From Neobacillus sp. FSL H8-0543 (GTDB lineage: Bacteria; Bacillota; Bacilli; Bacillales; Cytobacillaceae), in the NCBI RefSeq assembly GCF_038592905.1, contig NZ_CP151943.1, positions 4,662,501 to 4,726,500 of the forward strand: a stretch of DNA of 64,000 nucleotides. Direction: 5' to 3'. The position numbers and the translations under genes are program-made. Positions 35,692 through 44,606 of the stretch are shown piece by piece; positions within the stretch are counted from its first letter, which is position 1; each line of letters opens with the position of its first letter. Under the pieces are notes generated by a model. It was given only the letters and a program-made list of their open reading frames with translations. It had not been told where the DNA came from and did not search any database.

Positions 35692-37164
35692 ATGGATTTG
35701 AATAATGTTATTCTAATTGAACTTATTATCTACTTTGTGGCAATGCTTGGAGTTGGAGTCTATTTTAGTAAAAAAAAGTTAGGCTACGATGATTATCATC
35801 TTGGTGGAGGCAAAATACCTGGTTGGGCTCTGGCTTTTTCTGAAAGATCAACAGAAGCGTCTGCATGGTTACTATTGGGTGCTACAGGTTTTGCTTTTTC
35901 TTCTGGACTTTCTAGTGTTTGGCTTTTTATTGGTATGTTAGTTGGAGTAATTGTTTCATGGGTATTTTTAGCTAAAAAATTTATGGAGGAAAGAATAAAG
36001 TATGACGCTCTAACACTCCCAGATTATTTATCAGCACGATTCCCTAAGCATGCAAATTGGATCAGGGCCATTGGAGCTATAATCATTATTCCTTTCTTTA
36101 CACTTTATGTAGGCAGCCAATTTGGAGGTACAGGTAGTACGTTAGAACAAACAATGGGAATTAATCCTTTAACAGGCATTCTTATAGTTGCTGCTGTTGT
36201 CATTGTGTATTCATGCCTAGGGGGTTTCATGTCTGTTGTTTGGACAGATGCCATACAAGCTATTTTAATGGTAGCTACACTTTGTATTTTGCCAATTGTC
36301 GCCCTAATCAAAATATGGGGAGCCGATCTATCCATTACGGATGCCCTAGTTCAAGCTGGAAATGGCGCTGATTCTTGGACTGGTGGTGCAACAGGATTTG
36401 CTATCGGGCTGCTGATCTATTCAAACCTTTCATGGGCTTTAGGATATTTGGGGGGACAGCCTCATATTAGTGCAAGATTTATGGCGTTAAAAAATGAAAA
36501 GGACGCGAAAACAGGGAGAAACTTTGCCATTCTTTGGGGAGTATTAGCATACGGCGGTGCATTTTTAATCGGGATTACAGGTTTGACCTTATACGGTTCT
36601 GGTGAAGTTGATAATGTTGAAATGATTTTACCATTTATGCTTACTGAATTACTTCCAGGATGGTTAGTTGGAATTTTACTCGCGGGCATTCTTGCAGCTA
36701 TTATGTCAACAGTCTCCTCTCAATTGTTAGTCGTCACTAGTTCTATAAGTGAAGATCTCTTAACTAAGATTATGGGTCTAAAATTTACTGATAAACAATT
36801 GGTATTGATTTCACGTATTACCGTAACGATTGTTGGAATAATTGGTTTAGTGATTGGCCTTATGTCAAAATCACTCATTTATGTTGTGGTAGGATGGGCT
36901 TGGGCAGGAGTTGGAAATAGTTTTGCCGCCGCCATTCTTTTAACATTCTTCTGGAAGCGTATGTCCGGTGCTGGAGTTATTGCTGCACTTCTAACTGGCT
37001 TTATTAGTACCATCATTTGGATCAATACACCTCTTGAGGGCATCTTTACCTCCCGTGGTGCAACATTAGTTTTAGCATTATTAGCGGGGGTTATTGTTAG
37101 TTTGGCTATCCCAGAGAGAAAAGATATTTCAACTAAAACAAGTGAAGGATTAAAAGTCACATAA
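35692..37164 (+). CDS. Sodium:solute symporter (PutP-like)
   Basis: A 490-residue SSS-family transporter with about 13 membrane helices. Signatures: YFSKKKLGYDDYHLGGGKIPGWALAFSERSTEASAWL in the N-terminal third and ILAAIMSTVSSQLLVVTSS near residue 340. The family imports proline, pantothenate or sugars with Na+; in this cluster a nitrogenous compound or amino acid is likely. AAGGAG is only four bases before the ATG; the TTG two codons later is a possible alternative. Probably supplies the substrate of the following FAD oxidase. Confidence 0.85.
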   Translation: MDLNNVILIELIIYFVAMLGVGVYFSKKKLGYDDYHLGGGKIPGWALAFSERSTEASAWLLLGATGFAFSSGLSSVWLFIGMLVGVIVSWVFLAKKFMEERIKYDALTLPDYLSARFPKHANWIRAIGAIIIIPFFTLYVGSQFGGTGSTLEQTMGINPLTGILIVAAVVIVYSCLGGFMSVVWTDAIQAILMVATLCILPIVALIKIWGADLSITDALVQAGNGADSWTGGATGFAIGLLIYSNLSWALGYLGGQPHISARFMALKNEKDAKTGRNFAILWGVLAYGGAFLIGITGLTLYGSGEVDNVEMILPFMLTELLPGWLVGILLAGILAAIMSTVSSQLLVVTSSISEDLLTKIMGLKFTDKQLVLISRITVTIVGIIGLVIGLMSKSLIYVVVGWAWAGVGNSFAAAILLTFFWKRMSGAGVIAALLTGFISTIIWINTPLEGIFTSRGATLVLALLAGVIVSLAIPERKDISTKTSEGLKVT

Positions 37165-37257
37165 TCATGCTTAGGAAAGTAAGATTATTCTCTAGTCATC
37201 CATCCAGACTCAACTCCTGCTTAGAATTGGTTATATAAAATAGTTGAGGTGTTCAAA

Positions 37258-38679
37258 ATGGCAGAAGATAGTCCTGATTTAGTAAAATATTACGCTTCAA
37301 AGAGTTACTGGCTTGAAAGCTGCGGTGATGATTTAAGTCCCAGGCCTAAATTGAGAGAGGAATTGGCTGTTGATATCGCAATATTGGGTGCGGGATTCAC
37401 GGGTTTATGGACTGCCTATTATTTATTACAACAAAATCCTTCTTTAAACATAGCGATTATTGAAAAGCATATCGCAGGTTTTGGTGCTTCTGGCAGAAAT
37501 GCTGGCTGGTGTTCACCCAAATTTTCAATAACGCCTGAAGTTTCTATAGAACGGTTTGGAAAGGAGGCTGCTAGGGAATTACAATTATCGATGTATGCTT
37601 CTGTGAATGAAATTGAACGAGTTATTCTGGAAGAAAAGTTGATGGTTGATTGGGAAAAATCCGGTTTTATAAAGGTGACATTGGGAGATCATCTACTCTA
37701 TCAATTCGAAAATGAAATAAAATCATACCAGAAACTTGGTTTAGAGGAGTACTATCAGCTTCTGAATAAAGATGAAACAAATGAACGAATACGTGCACAA
37801 GGAGTAAAAGGTAGTATCCTCACTAAGTACTCAGCTGTACTCCACCCTGGGAAATTAGCCAGGCAATTGGCTAGAATACTAGAGAGGAGAGGGGTAAAAA
37901 TATATGAACAAACAGAGGTAGTAGATTTTAAAGAAGGTGAATCTTTAACACCCCCAAAATTAGTGACTAGCGAGGGCACTGTTACTGCTAATTTAGCAGT
38001 TGTTATAGCGGGAGAAGCATATCTTAGCCAAATGACTAAATTTCAGCGTCATATCATTCCGATGTACTCATCAATGGTAGTAACTGAACCTTTATCGGAG
38101 GAACAATGGGCAGCAATTGGTTGGGAAAATCGAGAGGCTGTTGGGTCAAACACATTAGCTCAGGATTATCTTCAACGAACGGCTGATGGACGAATATTAT
38201 TTGGACTTGGGAATGCAGGTCGCTACCGCTATGCCTCAAAAATTAAAGATTCATATGACACTCAGGATTCCGTCATTGACTGGTTAAAGCAAAGGGTTAT
38301 CAAATGGTTCCCTTCGGTTTCCCACAATCAGTTCACCCATGCTTGGGGAGGGCCAATTGGGGTTACCAGTGACTGGACACCCAACTTTCAATTTAATCAG
38401 CAAACCCGAGTGGCCAAAATTTTTGGATACTTTGGTCAAGGTGTTTCTACAGCGAATTTGGCGGGTCGAATTCTCACTGATCTAATTTATGAGAAAAAAA
38501 CTTCCCTTACTGATTTGCCAATGGTTCAACATTCTTCAGCAAAATGGGTACCGGAGCCGCTGCGGTGGATAGGGGCCAGGTATGTTCAATCAGAAATTGG
38601 TCGGCTAGATAAAAGATCGGATATACATGGGATAGCACCCAAAGGAAATACCTTAGCTGAACGAATGATTCGGCACTAA
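37258..38679 (+). CDS. FAD-dependent oxidoreductase (DAO family, amine/amino-acid oxidase-like)
   Basis: A 473-residue flavoprotein: dinucleotide-binding motif AVDIAILGAGFTGLWTAYYL at about residue 37, GASGRNAGWCSPKF, and the C-terminal FAD motif GYFGQGVSTANLAGRILTDL. It resembles gamma-glutamylputrescine oxidase-type DAO enzymes. It would deaminate or demethylate an imported amine. The ATG at 37258 has TTGAGGTG nearby. Last gene of the catabolic cluster and probably co-transcribed with the symporter. Confidence 0.85.
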   Translation: MAEDSPDLVKYYASKSYWLESCGDDLSPRPKLREELAVDIAILGAGFTGLWTAYYLLQQNPSLNIAIIEKHIAGFGASGRNAGWCSPKFSITPEVSIERFGKEAARELQLSMYASVNEIERVILEEKLMVDWEKSGFIKVTLGDHLLYQFENEIKSYQKLGLEEYYQLLNKDETNERIRAQGVKGSILTKYSAVLHPGKLARQLARILERRGVKIYEQTEVVDFKEGESLTPPKLVTSEGTVTANLAVVIAGEAYLSQMTKFQRHIIPMYSSMVVTEPLSEEQWAAIGWENREAVGSNTLAQDYLQRTADGRILFGLGNAGRYRYASKIKDSYDTQDSVIDWLKQRVIKWFPSVSHNQFTHAWGGPIGVTSDWTPNFQFNQQTRVAKIFGYFGQGVSTANLAGRILTDLIYEKKTSLTDLPMVQHSSAKWVPEPLRWIGARYVQSEIGRLDKRSDIHGIAPKGNTLAERMIRH

Positions 38680-38755
38680 CATTAAGGACAAAAAGGAGTA
38701 ACACCAATAAATTGCATGAATTGAAAAGGTAAGTCTATGAGTAAGGAGGGGTTAT

Positions 38756-38995
38756 ATGGAATTCTTTTTGAGTTGTTATGATAATGCATTTCCTTGTGAA
38801 GTGACCATTGATGAAGAAAATGGTAGGTATATGCTAAAGAAATCGGATTCAAGCGGAGAATATTTTAATAGTCCAACAGAATTAGTGGATTGGATTAAGA
38901 ATAATTGGACTGAAAGAGAATTCATTAATCCCAATGAATTTATTGATATGATCGCTTTGTTAGATAAGTATATTTGTAAATCCTCTAATTATTGA
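38756..38995 (+). CDS. Small hypothetical protein (79 residues)
   Basis: A 79-residue acidic soluble protein (MEFFLSCYDNAFPCEVTIDEENG...). AAGGAGGGG lies just before the ATG and a terminator follows it, so it is likely real. No family recognised. Confidence 0.65.
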   Translation: MEFFLSCYDNAFPCEVTIDEENGRYMLKKSDSSGEYFNSPTELVDWIKNNWTEREFINPNEFIDMIALLDKYICKSSNY

Positions 38996-39033
38996 TCAAA
39001 ACATAATATTATTACTAGTAGGACCTTGATAAG

Positions 39034-39075
39034 AGCCTGACCCGAGTAAAGTTATTAAAGGGCCAGGCTTTTTAT
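39034..39075 (+). terminator. Terminator after the small hypothetical gene
   Basis: AGCCTGACCC / GGGCCAGGCT stem (10 bp, one mismatch) with TTTTT directly after. Confidence 0.75.
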
Positions 39076-39126
39076 TATGGTTATTCGAAAATTAAAAAAT
39101 GTGAAAAGCCTTACTAGGAACCATCC

Positions 39127-39918
39127 CTACACTTTTCCTAATTTTTTTGCAATCAACGCTGCGGCCTTTTTTGGATTAAACCGGTATAATAAATCCATAA
39201 TTTTCGCATCTTTTCCTGCTAATACACGATACTCTTTATTTTCCATCCCTCTAATAATAATCTCAGCTGCTTCTTTAGGGCTAAGTAGTTTATAATAATG
39301 ACTTTGACCTTCCTCTCTTTCTCTTACAGCCCCAGAATTTTCTACGATGTTTGTGTTTACCCCACCTGGAAGAACGAGGGTTACACCAACATTTGAATCT
39401 ATAAGTTCTGAGTGAAGTCCTTCTGTAAACATCTTTACTGCAGCCTTTGAAGCACAGTAAATCGATTGCCGTGGCACCGGAAGAAATCCACCCATGCTAG
39501 AGATATTTGTAATGTGAGCTTCTGGCCTCTGCAAAAGGTGTGGTAAGAACGCTTTACACATATATAGCGTACCGTAGAAGTTTACATCCATGACCAATTT
39601 AATTTTTTCAAAATCAAGATCATTTACATTGATAAAAGGCTGAATAATTCCTGCATTATTGATCATTCCATCCACACTTCCGTGTTTTGCGATGATCTCT
39701 TCTGGAAGCTTTTCTACGTCATCTTTATTTACTAAATTGGCTAGGTGCGTCGATATCCTTTCACCATAATCTTTCGCTAAGATTTGAGTTTCCTGTAACC
39801 CCGTTTTATTGATGACTGCTGCAACTCTAGCGCCTTTTTCTAATAGTTGGAGAACGAGCTCTCTTCCAATCCCGCCGCCAGCACCAGTTACAACAATTAC
39901 TTTATTTACTACTTTCAA
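39127..39918 (-). CDS. SDR family NAD(P)-dependent oxidoreductase
   Basis: A 263-residue SDR: TGAGGGIGRELV loop, NNAG motif, Ser in NISSMGG, YCASK catalytic pair, and a C-terminal extension typical of SDRs acting on lipids or ketones. TTG start with GGGGTG nine bases upstream. Monocistronic. Substrate unknown. Confidence 0.85.
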   Translation of the reverse strand: MKVVNKVIVVTGAGGGIGRELVLQLLEKGARVAAVINKTGLQETQILAKDYGERISTHLANLVNKDDVEKLPEEIIAKHGSVDGMINNAGIIQPFINVNDLDFEKIKLVMDVNFYGTLYMCKAFLPHLLQRPEAHITNISSMGGFLPVPRQSIYCASKAAVKMFTEGLHSELIDSNVGVTLVLPGGVNTNIVENSGAVREREEGQSHYYKLLSPKEAAEIIIRGMENKEYRVLAGKDAKIMDLLYRFNPKKAAALIAKKLGKV

Positions 39919-40350
39919 CTATACACCCCATTATTTATCATTAATTAGTAAAGTGCAGACTTATATATATTTATTAGAACCCTTTAGATTTAATTACAAT
40001 ATGCTGCTGAATCATTAGTACAAGAAGGGGATTATAACGGCCTTATAAAATGGAAGAAAAATAGAGTTAAAAAGCAAATATCGCTTGAAAAATAAAATAA
40101 TAATGAGGAGGGATATTACGAAAAATATGCCAGACATACAATTATTTAGAAGGGGGATTGACCCGTATTTTCTGATTAAATTCAGAGTTACCTCTGTGTA
40201 GAGAGCAATCGATGCTTTTAATACTAGTGAATTCAACAGTCTAATGCCAATAAAATGAAATTATACATTTGGGTAAGTAGAAATCAATGTAATAAAAAAA
40301 AGATAGATAGCATTTTATCATTGCAATCTATCTTTCTAATATGTATTTTT
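39919..40350. other. Gap with a possible coding remnant and a minus-strand terminator
   Basis: A frame ending at 40095 reads AESLVQEGDYNGLIKWKKN and could be the tail of a lost protein, but there is no start. No other gene is seen; the rest is AT-rich. Confidence 0.35.
40293..40335 (-). terminator. Terminator of the excalibur-protein gene
   Basis: On the minus strand AAAGATAGAT / ATCTATCTTT (10 bp) is followed by TTTTTATT. Confidence 0.8.
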
Positions 40351-40998
40351 TTATTGCTCACACGCCCAATTATCTTTATCTCTGTCGTGTTTAGACGCAT
40401 ATGCTGGGTGAGTAGAAGGTACCCCATTAGGATGAACTTTTCTCATTTCGGTACAATTTTTAAAACTTATGACTTGGCTAGTATTCACTTGTTCATTTTC
40501 AGCAGTAGCTTTAGCTGCTGCTTCCTGTGCTTTTAGTGCCGCTTCTTCTTCTGCTTTCCTTTTTTCTTCTTCAGCTAATCGTTGCCTAGCTTCCTGTTCT
40601 TCTTTTTTCTTTTGCTCTTCTAAAGCTAGTTGTTCATCGATTTTCTTTTGCTCTTCTAATGCTAGTTGTTCTTCAATTTTCTTTTGCTCTTCTAACTCCT
40701 TAGCCTTTTGTTCTTCCGCTAACTTTTCTTTTTCTGCTTTTTCTGCCTCTAAACGTGTAGCTTCCTTCTCTTTATTATCTTCACTCATTGATTGCTTTTC
40801 ATCAACTTTAGCTACTTCTTTTTGTTCAGGCGCTGTAATACCAAATAATATGAAAGATAATACAAACAATATAGCACCTCTCGTAATTACAGCTTTCCTT
40901 GATTTCATTTTAACTATGGATGGTTTGATTAAACCTAATAGAATAATAATGACCGATAATAGTAGTAAAAGCATAAAAATAGTGTTCAAAATTGACAA
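40351..40998 (-). CDS. Excalibur calcium-binding domain protein with coiled coil
   Basis: A 215-residue protein: two N-terminal membrane helices, a long Glu/Lys/Gln coiled coil with three copies of a 13-residue unit (QLALEEQKKIDE), then a C-terminal excalibur domain (FKNCTEMRKVHPNGVPSTH ... HDRDKDNWACEQ), with Cys pair and DxDxDxxxC calcium loop. The TTG at 40998 has AGGAGGGG; the longer frame starts upstream without one. Excalibur domains occur in exported nucleases and surface proteins; the role here is unknown. Confidence 0.8.
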   Translation of the reverse strand: MSILNTIFMLLLLLSVIIILLGLIKPSIVKMKSRKAVITRGAILFVLSFILFGITAPEQKEVAKVDEKQSMSEDNKEKEATRLEAEKAEKEKLAEEQKAKELEEQKKIEEQLALEEQKKIDEQLALEEQKKKEEQEARQRLAEEEKRKAEEEAALKAQEAAAKATAENEQVNTSQVISFKNCTEMRKVHPNGVPSTHPAYASKHDRDKDNWACEQ

Positions 40999-41388
40999 CT
41001 GACTACCCCTCCTGTTTAGAAAAACGATAAATACATTAAAACTCATGTGGTTTCTAATATTAACCAGGTATTATTCTAACAAATATAGAATTAATTGTCT
41101 TGCCTTTTGTTTGTACACGTGGCTCCTTAGTATGAATAAGTAAAAAATGGGCATTATTCAAAAATGGATGATGTTTTTTTTTGAAAAAAACAGCTAGGAC
41201 AAATGTGCTGGTATGAAAAGTTTTCCATTACTTTTCTCCTGTTTTAATTGAAAAAGAGAGGACAGAAAATAGTGAATTTGTACTGAATATTCTAAATTTA
41301 CACGAAATTTACCGAGAGTTCATACCAACCTTACACAACCCAAATATGATAAAGCTGTTAAAACATTTGATAGGGGAGGAACGTAAAC
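40999..41388. other. Gap upstream of the PHP-domain gene
   Basis: No gene, hairpin or repeat was recognised. It should hold the divergent promoters of the excalibur and PHP genes. Confidence 0.4.
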
Positions 41389-42930
41389 ATGAAATCTAGC
41401 TTTAAAAAGAAGGCCATTCCTTTGCTCGCAACCTCACTTCTGGCAACCACCGCTTTTACAACTCAAACCTTTTTTAATGAGGGTGGTAATCAAAAAGCAG
41501 AAGCACAATCATTTTCAAAAGAAGAAGTGAAAAAGAAGGACGCTACATGGCTTGCGGGTGATCACCATATACATAGTGAATGGAGTGTAGGCTGGGATAA
41601 TTCTACAAACCCTCCAACTCCAATCAGAGCGGGTGATGCTATTTATCCAACCGTAAAAAATGCTGAAAATGCCAAGAAGTATGGACTTGATTGGATGGTT
41701 ACAACCGATCATGGAGGTCCTAACCATTCTAAAGTGAATCTAGAGCAAGCATATCCTGAATTGCTAAAATCCCGTCAAGCCGTTCCCGAAGTTCTTCAGT
41801 TCTACGGAATGGAGTTTGATACACCAGCGGCTGATCATAGTTCATTAATCATCCCGAAAAGTGAAAATGAATCTAAGACACTTTATGATATTGAAAGTCA
41901 GTTTAATAAACGTGAACCTTTTCCGAATGATGGAAGTCGAGATACAGAGTCTACGATGATTGCTGCTCTAAATTATATGAAAGGGTTGGAGGAGCTTCCG
42001 CTTATCATTGCTCATCATCCTTCTCGTTCGGCAAAAGAAATGGGTGTTTGGGGCCAAGATACTCCTGAGGAATTCCGTAATTGGAACGATGTAGCACCAA
42101 ATATCGCAATTGGGATGGAGGGTGCTCCAGGTCATCAAGCAACGGCAATAAATAAAGATGGTTCTCAAAAACCAAATGGTGCTCGTGGATCCTATGGAAA
42201 CGTAAACGCACCGACAATGGGTGGATTTGATCAAATGACGGCCAAGGTTGGGGGCTTATGGGATTCCATGCTGGGTGAAGGAAGACATTGGTGGATAACA
42301 GCTACATCTGACTCACATGTAAACTGGCGCGACGGAGGCGGCGACTTCTGGCCAGGTGAATATTCAAAAACGTATATTAAATCAGCGAAAAACTACGAAG
42401 ATATCATGGAGAACCTTCGAAATGGGCATGTATTTGTGACAACAGGGGATCTAATCTCTGAACTGGATGTAAAAGTACAAGCTGGAGGAAAATCCCCATT
42501 GCATGCTGTGGCGAAAGGAAATTCAGCATCAATTGGTGAAACGCTCACACTTCCAGGTAAGAAAGCTAGCGATGTAACGGTAACCATTCGCTTGAAGGAT
42601 CCTAACGCAGCAAACGCTAATGGTGATAAGCCAAATGTAAAACGGGTGGACTTGATTATGGGCGAAGTGAATGGGGAAGTGGAAGACCGCTCAACCGCTT
42701 TAAATCCATCAACAAAAGTGGTTAAACGTTTTACAGAAAAGGACTGGAAACAAGACGGAGAATACATCACGATTACCTATACATTAAAGGATGTAGATAA
42801 AGATAGTTATATTCGCTTACGTGGAACAAACACGGATCAACTAGAGCCAGCAGCAGATCCTAGAGGTGAGGATCCATGGTCAGATCTTTGGTTCTACTCA
42901 AACCCTATTTTCATGAAGTCTAGTAACTAA
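41389..42930 (+). CDS. Secreted PHP-domain (CehA/McbA-type) metallohydrolase
   Basis: A 513-residue exported protein: signal peptide (KKKAIPLLATSLLATTAF), then a PHP domain with metal motifs GDHHIHSEWSVG, TTDHGGPNH, IAHHPSR and TATSDSHVNW, and a C-terminal beta-rich domain. The CehA/McbA group hydrolyses phosphoesters or carbamates. It is followed 103 bases later by a HupE-like gene; a hairpin (ACGGA-CGGACGAGG/CCTCGTC) lies between. GGGGAGGA precedes the ATG. Substrate unknown. Confidence 0.8.
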   Translation: MKSSFKKKAIPLLATSLLATTAFTTQTFFNEGGNQKAEAQSFSKEEVKKKDATWLAGDHHIHSEWSVGWDNSTNPPTPIRAGDAIYPTVKNAENAKKYGLDWMVTTDHGGPNHSKVNLEQAYPELLKSRQAVPEVLQFYGMEFDTPAADHSSLIIPKSENESKTLYDIESQFNKREPFPNDGSRDTESTMIAALNYMKGLEELPLIIAHHPSRSAKEMGVWGQDTPEEFRNWNDVAPNIAIGMEGAPGHQATAINKDGSQKPNGARGSYGNVNAPTMGGFDQMTAKVGGLWDSMLGEGRHWWITATSDSHVNWRDGGGDFWPGEYSKTYIKSAKNYEDIMENLRNGHVFVTTGDLISELDVKVQAGGKSPLHAVAKGNSASIGETLTLPGKKASDVTVTIRLKDPNAANANGDKPNVKRVDLIMGEVNGEVEDRSTALNPSTKVVKRFTEKDWKQDGEYITITYTLKDVDKDSYIRLRGTNTDQLEPAADPRGEDPWSDLWFYSNPIFMKSSN

Positions 42931-43033
42931 GGAAACCTAACGGAATACGGACGAGGGGCATAAAACTCCTCGTCTTTCCGTTGTCTTAGTCAATGACATC
43001 ACTGAAAAAACAATAGAAATGGACGTGGATAAA

Positions 43034-44089
43034 ATGAAACGGTTTTGGTTTTCTACATTGCTCCTCCTAATTTTATTTAACTCATTCTTTCTTAGCTCCG
43101 CTTCTGCACATACCAATAATAGTGAAGGTTTTTCAAACATCGAAGTGAAAGAAAAGTCATTGGATTATGAATTAAAGCTTGATCTGGAGGAACTAGGTCA
43201 TGCACTGGAAAAGGAAACGGAACAAAAGGAGTTAATTGACAACAAGATTGTACAGCAGTATGTCAATGCCAAGCTAAAGCTTTACGCAGACAGTGAAGCG
43301 ATTAACGGCACCGTAGTAAAAACCGACATTGAGATGATAGAGGACCGAGCGTTTGCGGTCATAAATCTCGCCTATAACTTTGAGCATAAACCTGAAAAAC
43401 TAGTGGTTGAATATAATATGTTCCTAGATGATTCGGATCCAAGCCATGCGAATTTCGCAAGCATTAAGATGAATGGCGAACAACAAGAAAAGATTCTATC
43501 CTTCGAATCAAGAGAAATAGAGATTGGCGAAGTAAGTTTCTTGCAAACGACAAAACAATTTATCGTTCTTGGCTTAGAACACATCTTTACGGGGTATGAT
43601 CATATTCTGTTTGTCATTAGTTTACTTATTGGTGCAAAAACGATTCGTCATATTTTCACGCTAGTCACAGCCTTTACGATTGCACATAGCATCACCTTAG
43701 CTCTCGCAACCTTCGAAATTATTTTGCTTCCAAGTAGGTTTGTAGAATCGGCAATTGCTTTAAGCATTGTTTACATTGCACTCATAAATATTTTTAATAA
43801 GGACTCAAAACACCAGCCTTGGCTTGCTTTTGGTTTCGGCCTCATACACGGATTCGGTTTTGCAGGGATCTTATCGGAAATGAAATTGGACACAAACCAT
43901 ATGGCTACTTCTCTCTTTTCCTTTAATATTGGAATTGAAATTGGTCAACTAATAATCGTTTCTATTGCATTCCCAATCATTTTATGGATAAAAAAGATAA
44001 CAATAAAACCAATAAAATGGGTGATCCCTAGCACCTCAGTAGCGATATTAGCATTTGGGCTAGTTTGGTTTATACAAAGAGCTTTTTGA
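43034..44089 (+). CDS. HupE/UreJ family membrane protein with extracellular domain
   Basis: A 351-residue protein. A signal peptide (SASA) is followed by a soluble domain (about residues 30-170) and a C-terminal HupE/UreJ domain of six helices, with the metal-like motif GLEHIFTGYDHILFVISLL and FTIAHSITL. HupE/UreJ proteins transport nickel or cobalt, but this long extracellular-domain subgroup is often found near phosphatases and its function is unknown. Start uncertain between 43019 and 43034. It follows the PHP gene; a joint role is inferred. Confidence 0.75.
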   Translation: MKRFWFSTLLLLILFNSFFLSSASAHTNNSEGFSNIEVKEKSLDYELKLDLEELGHALEKETEQKELIDNKIVQQYVNAKLKLYADSEAINGTVVKTDIEMIEDRAFAVINLAYNFEHKPEKLVVEYNMFLDDSDPSHANFASIKMNGEQQEKILSFESREIEIGEVSFLQTTKQFIVLGLEHIFTGYDHILFVISLLIGAKTIRHIFTLVTAFTIAHSITLALATFEIILLPSRFVESAIALSIVYIALINIFNKDSKHQPWLAFGFGLIHGFGFAGILSEMKLDTNHMATSLFSFNIGIEIGQLIIVSIAFPIILWIKKITIKPIKWVIPSTSVAILAFGLVWFIQRAF

Positions 44090-44139
44090 TTGGAATAGTA
44101 AAATTCAAATTAATGAAAACAACAACATACAGTACTGGA

Positions 44140-44186
44140 AAGAAGTTAAACATCTACATACAGTAGGTGTCTAACTTCTTTTTTTC
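44140..44186 (+). terminator. Terminator after the HupE-like gene
   Basis: AAGAAGTTAAACATCTAC / GTAGGTGTCTAACTTCTT stem (18 bp, one mismatch, one G-U) with a T run. Confidence 0.8.
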
Positions 44187-44254
44187 ACAATACATTCCTT
44201 TCCTATTACCCTTTTCCATATTCGTAAATATTAAATTGATTTAGATCGTTTGTT

Positions 44255-44340
44255 TGGAATTTGGGGTTTATTTCAAAAAGAGAAGTTCGTGAATTTATCC
44301 TGTATATTTTTGCTGAATTACCTTTTCAATCATGAAAAAA
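44255..44340 (+). pseudogene. Remnant of the 3' end of a LysR-regulator gene
   Basis: TTCGTGAATTTATCCTGTATA and GCTGAATTACCTTTT match 48040-48079 of the LysR gene; upstream GGGGTTTATTTCAAAAAG matches 47997-48013, with about 20 bases deleted between. It would encode a VREFILYIFAELPF tail. A decayed paralogue or recombination scar. Confidence 0.8.
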
Positions 44341-44606
44341 AGGAATGCAATGCATGAATTATATGTATTTTACGAATTACGAAAACTGCGCTATAGTTAT
44401 CTCGAATCTGAGATATTTATTTTTAAGAGAAATGGTATCAAGATAATGAATTTAATTGATTCAAAAGGGGGAATGAGTGTAAATCGATAACACCTTGCAG
44501 AGAATATTTAAAAGTAAAAATAAGTAATAAGAATTAAATATTTATTTTTAATTTAAAGGAAGCATAAAAAGTATGTTTAAACTTAGGGAAAAGAAGTGGA
44601 AATGGA

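Larger units (their letters stand above)
44090..44606. other. Gap with terminator and a LysR remnant
   Basis: Terminator at 44140-44186, then a copy of the 3' end of the LysR gene at 47196 (44255-44340), then the GntP upstream region with no recognised motif. Confidence 0.6.

Noticed and set aside
40015..40236. Hydrophobic minus-strand frame of 73 codons
   Set aside because: Composition is that of AT-rich DNA read in a random frame; the plus strand shows a better coding-like tail.
40469..41002. Ser/Phe/Cys-rich 177-codon plus-strand frame
   Set aside because: It is the antisense of the Glu/Lys coiled-coil repeats of the excalibur protein gene.
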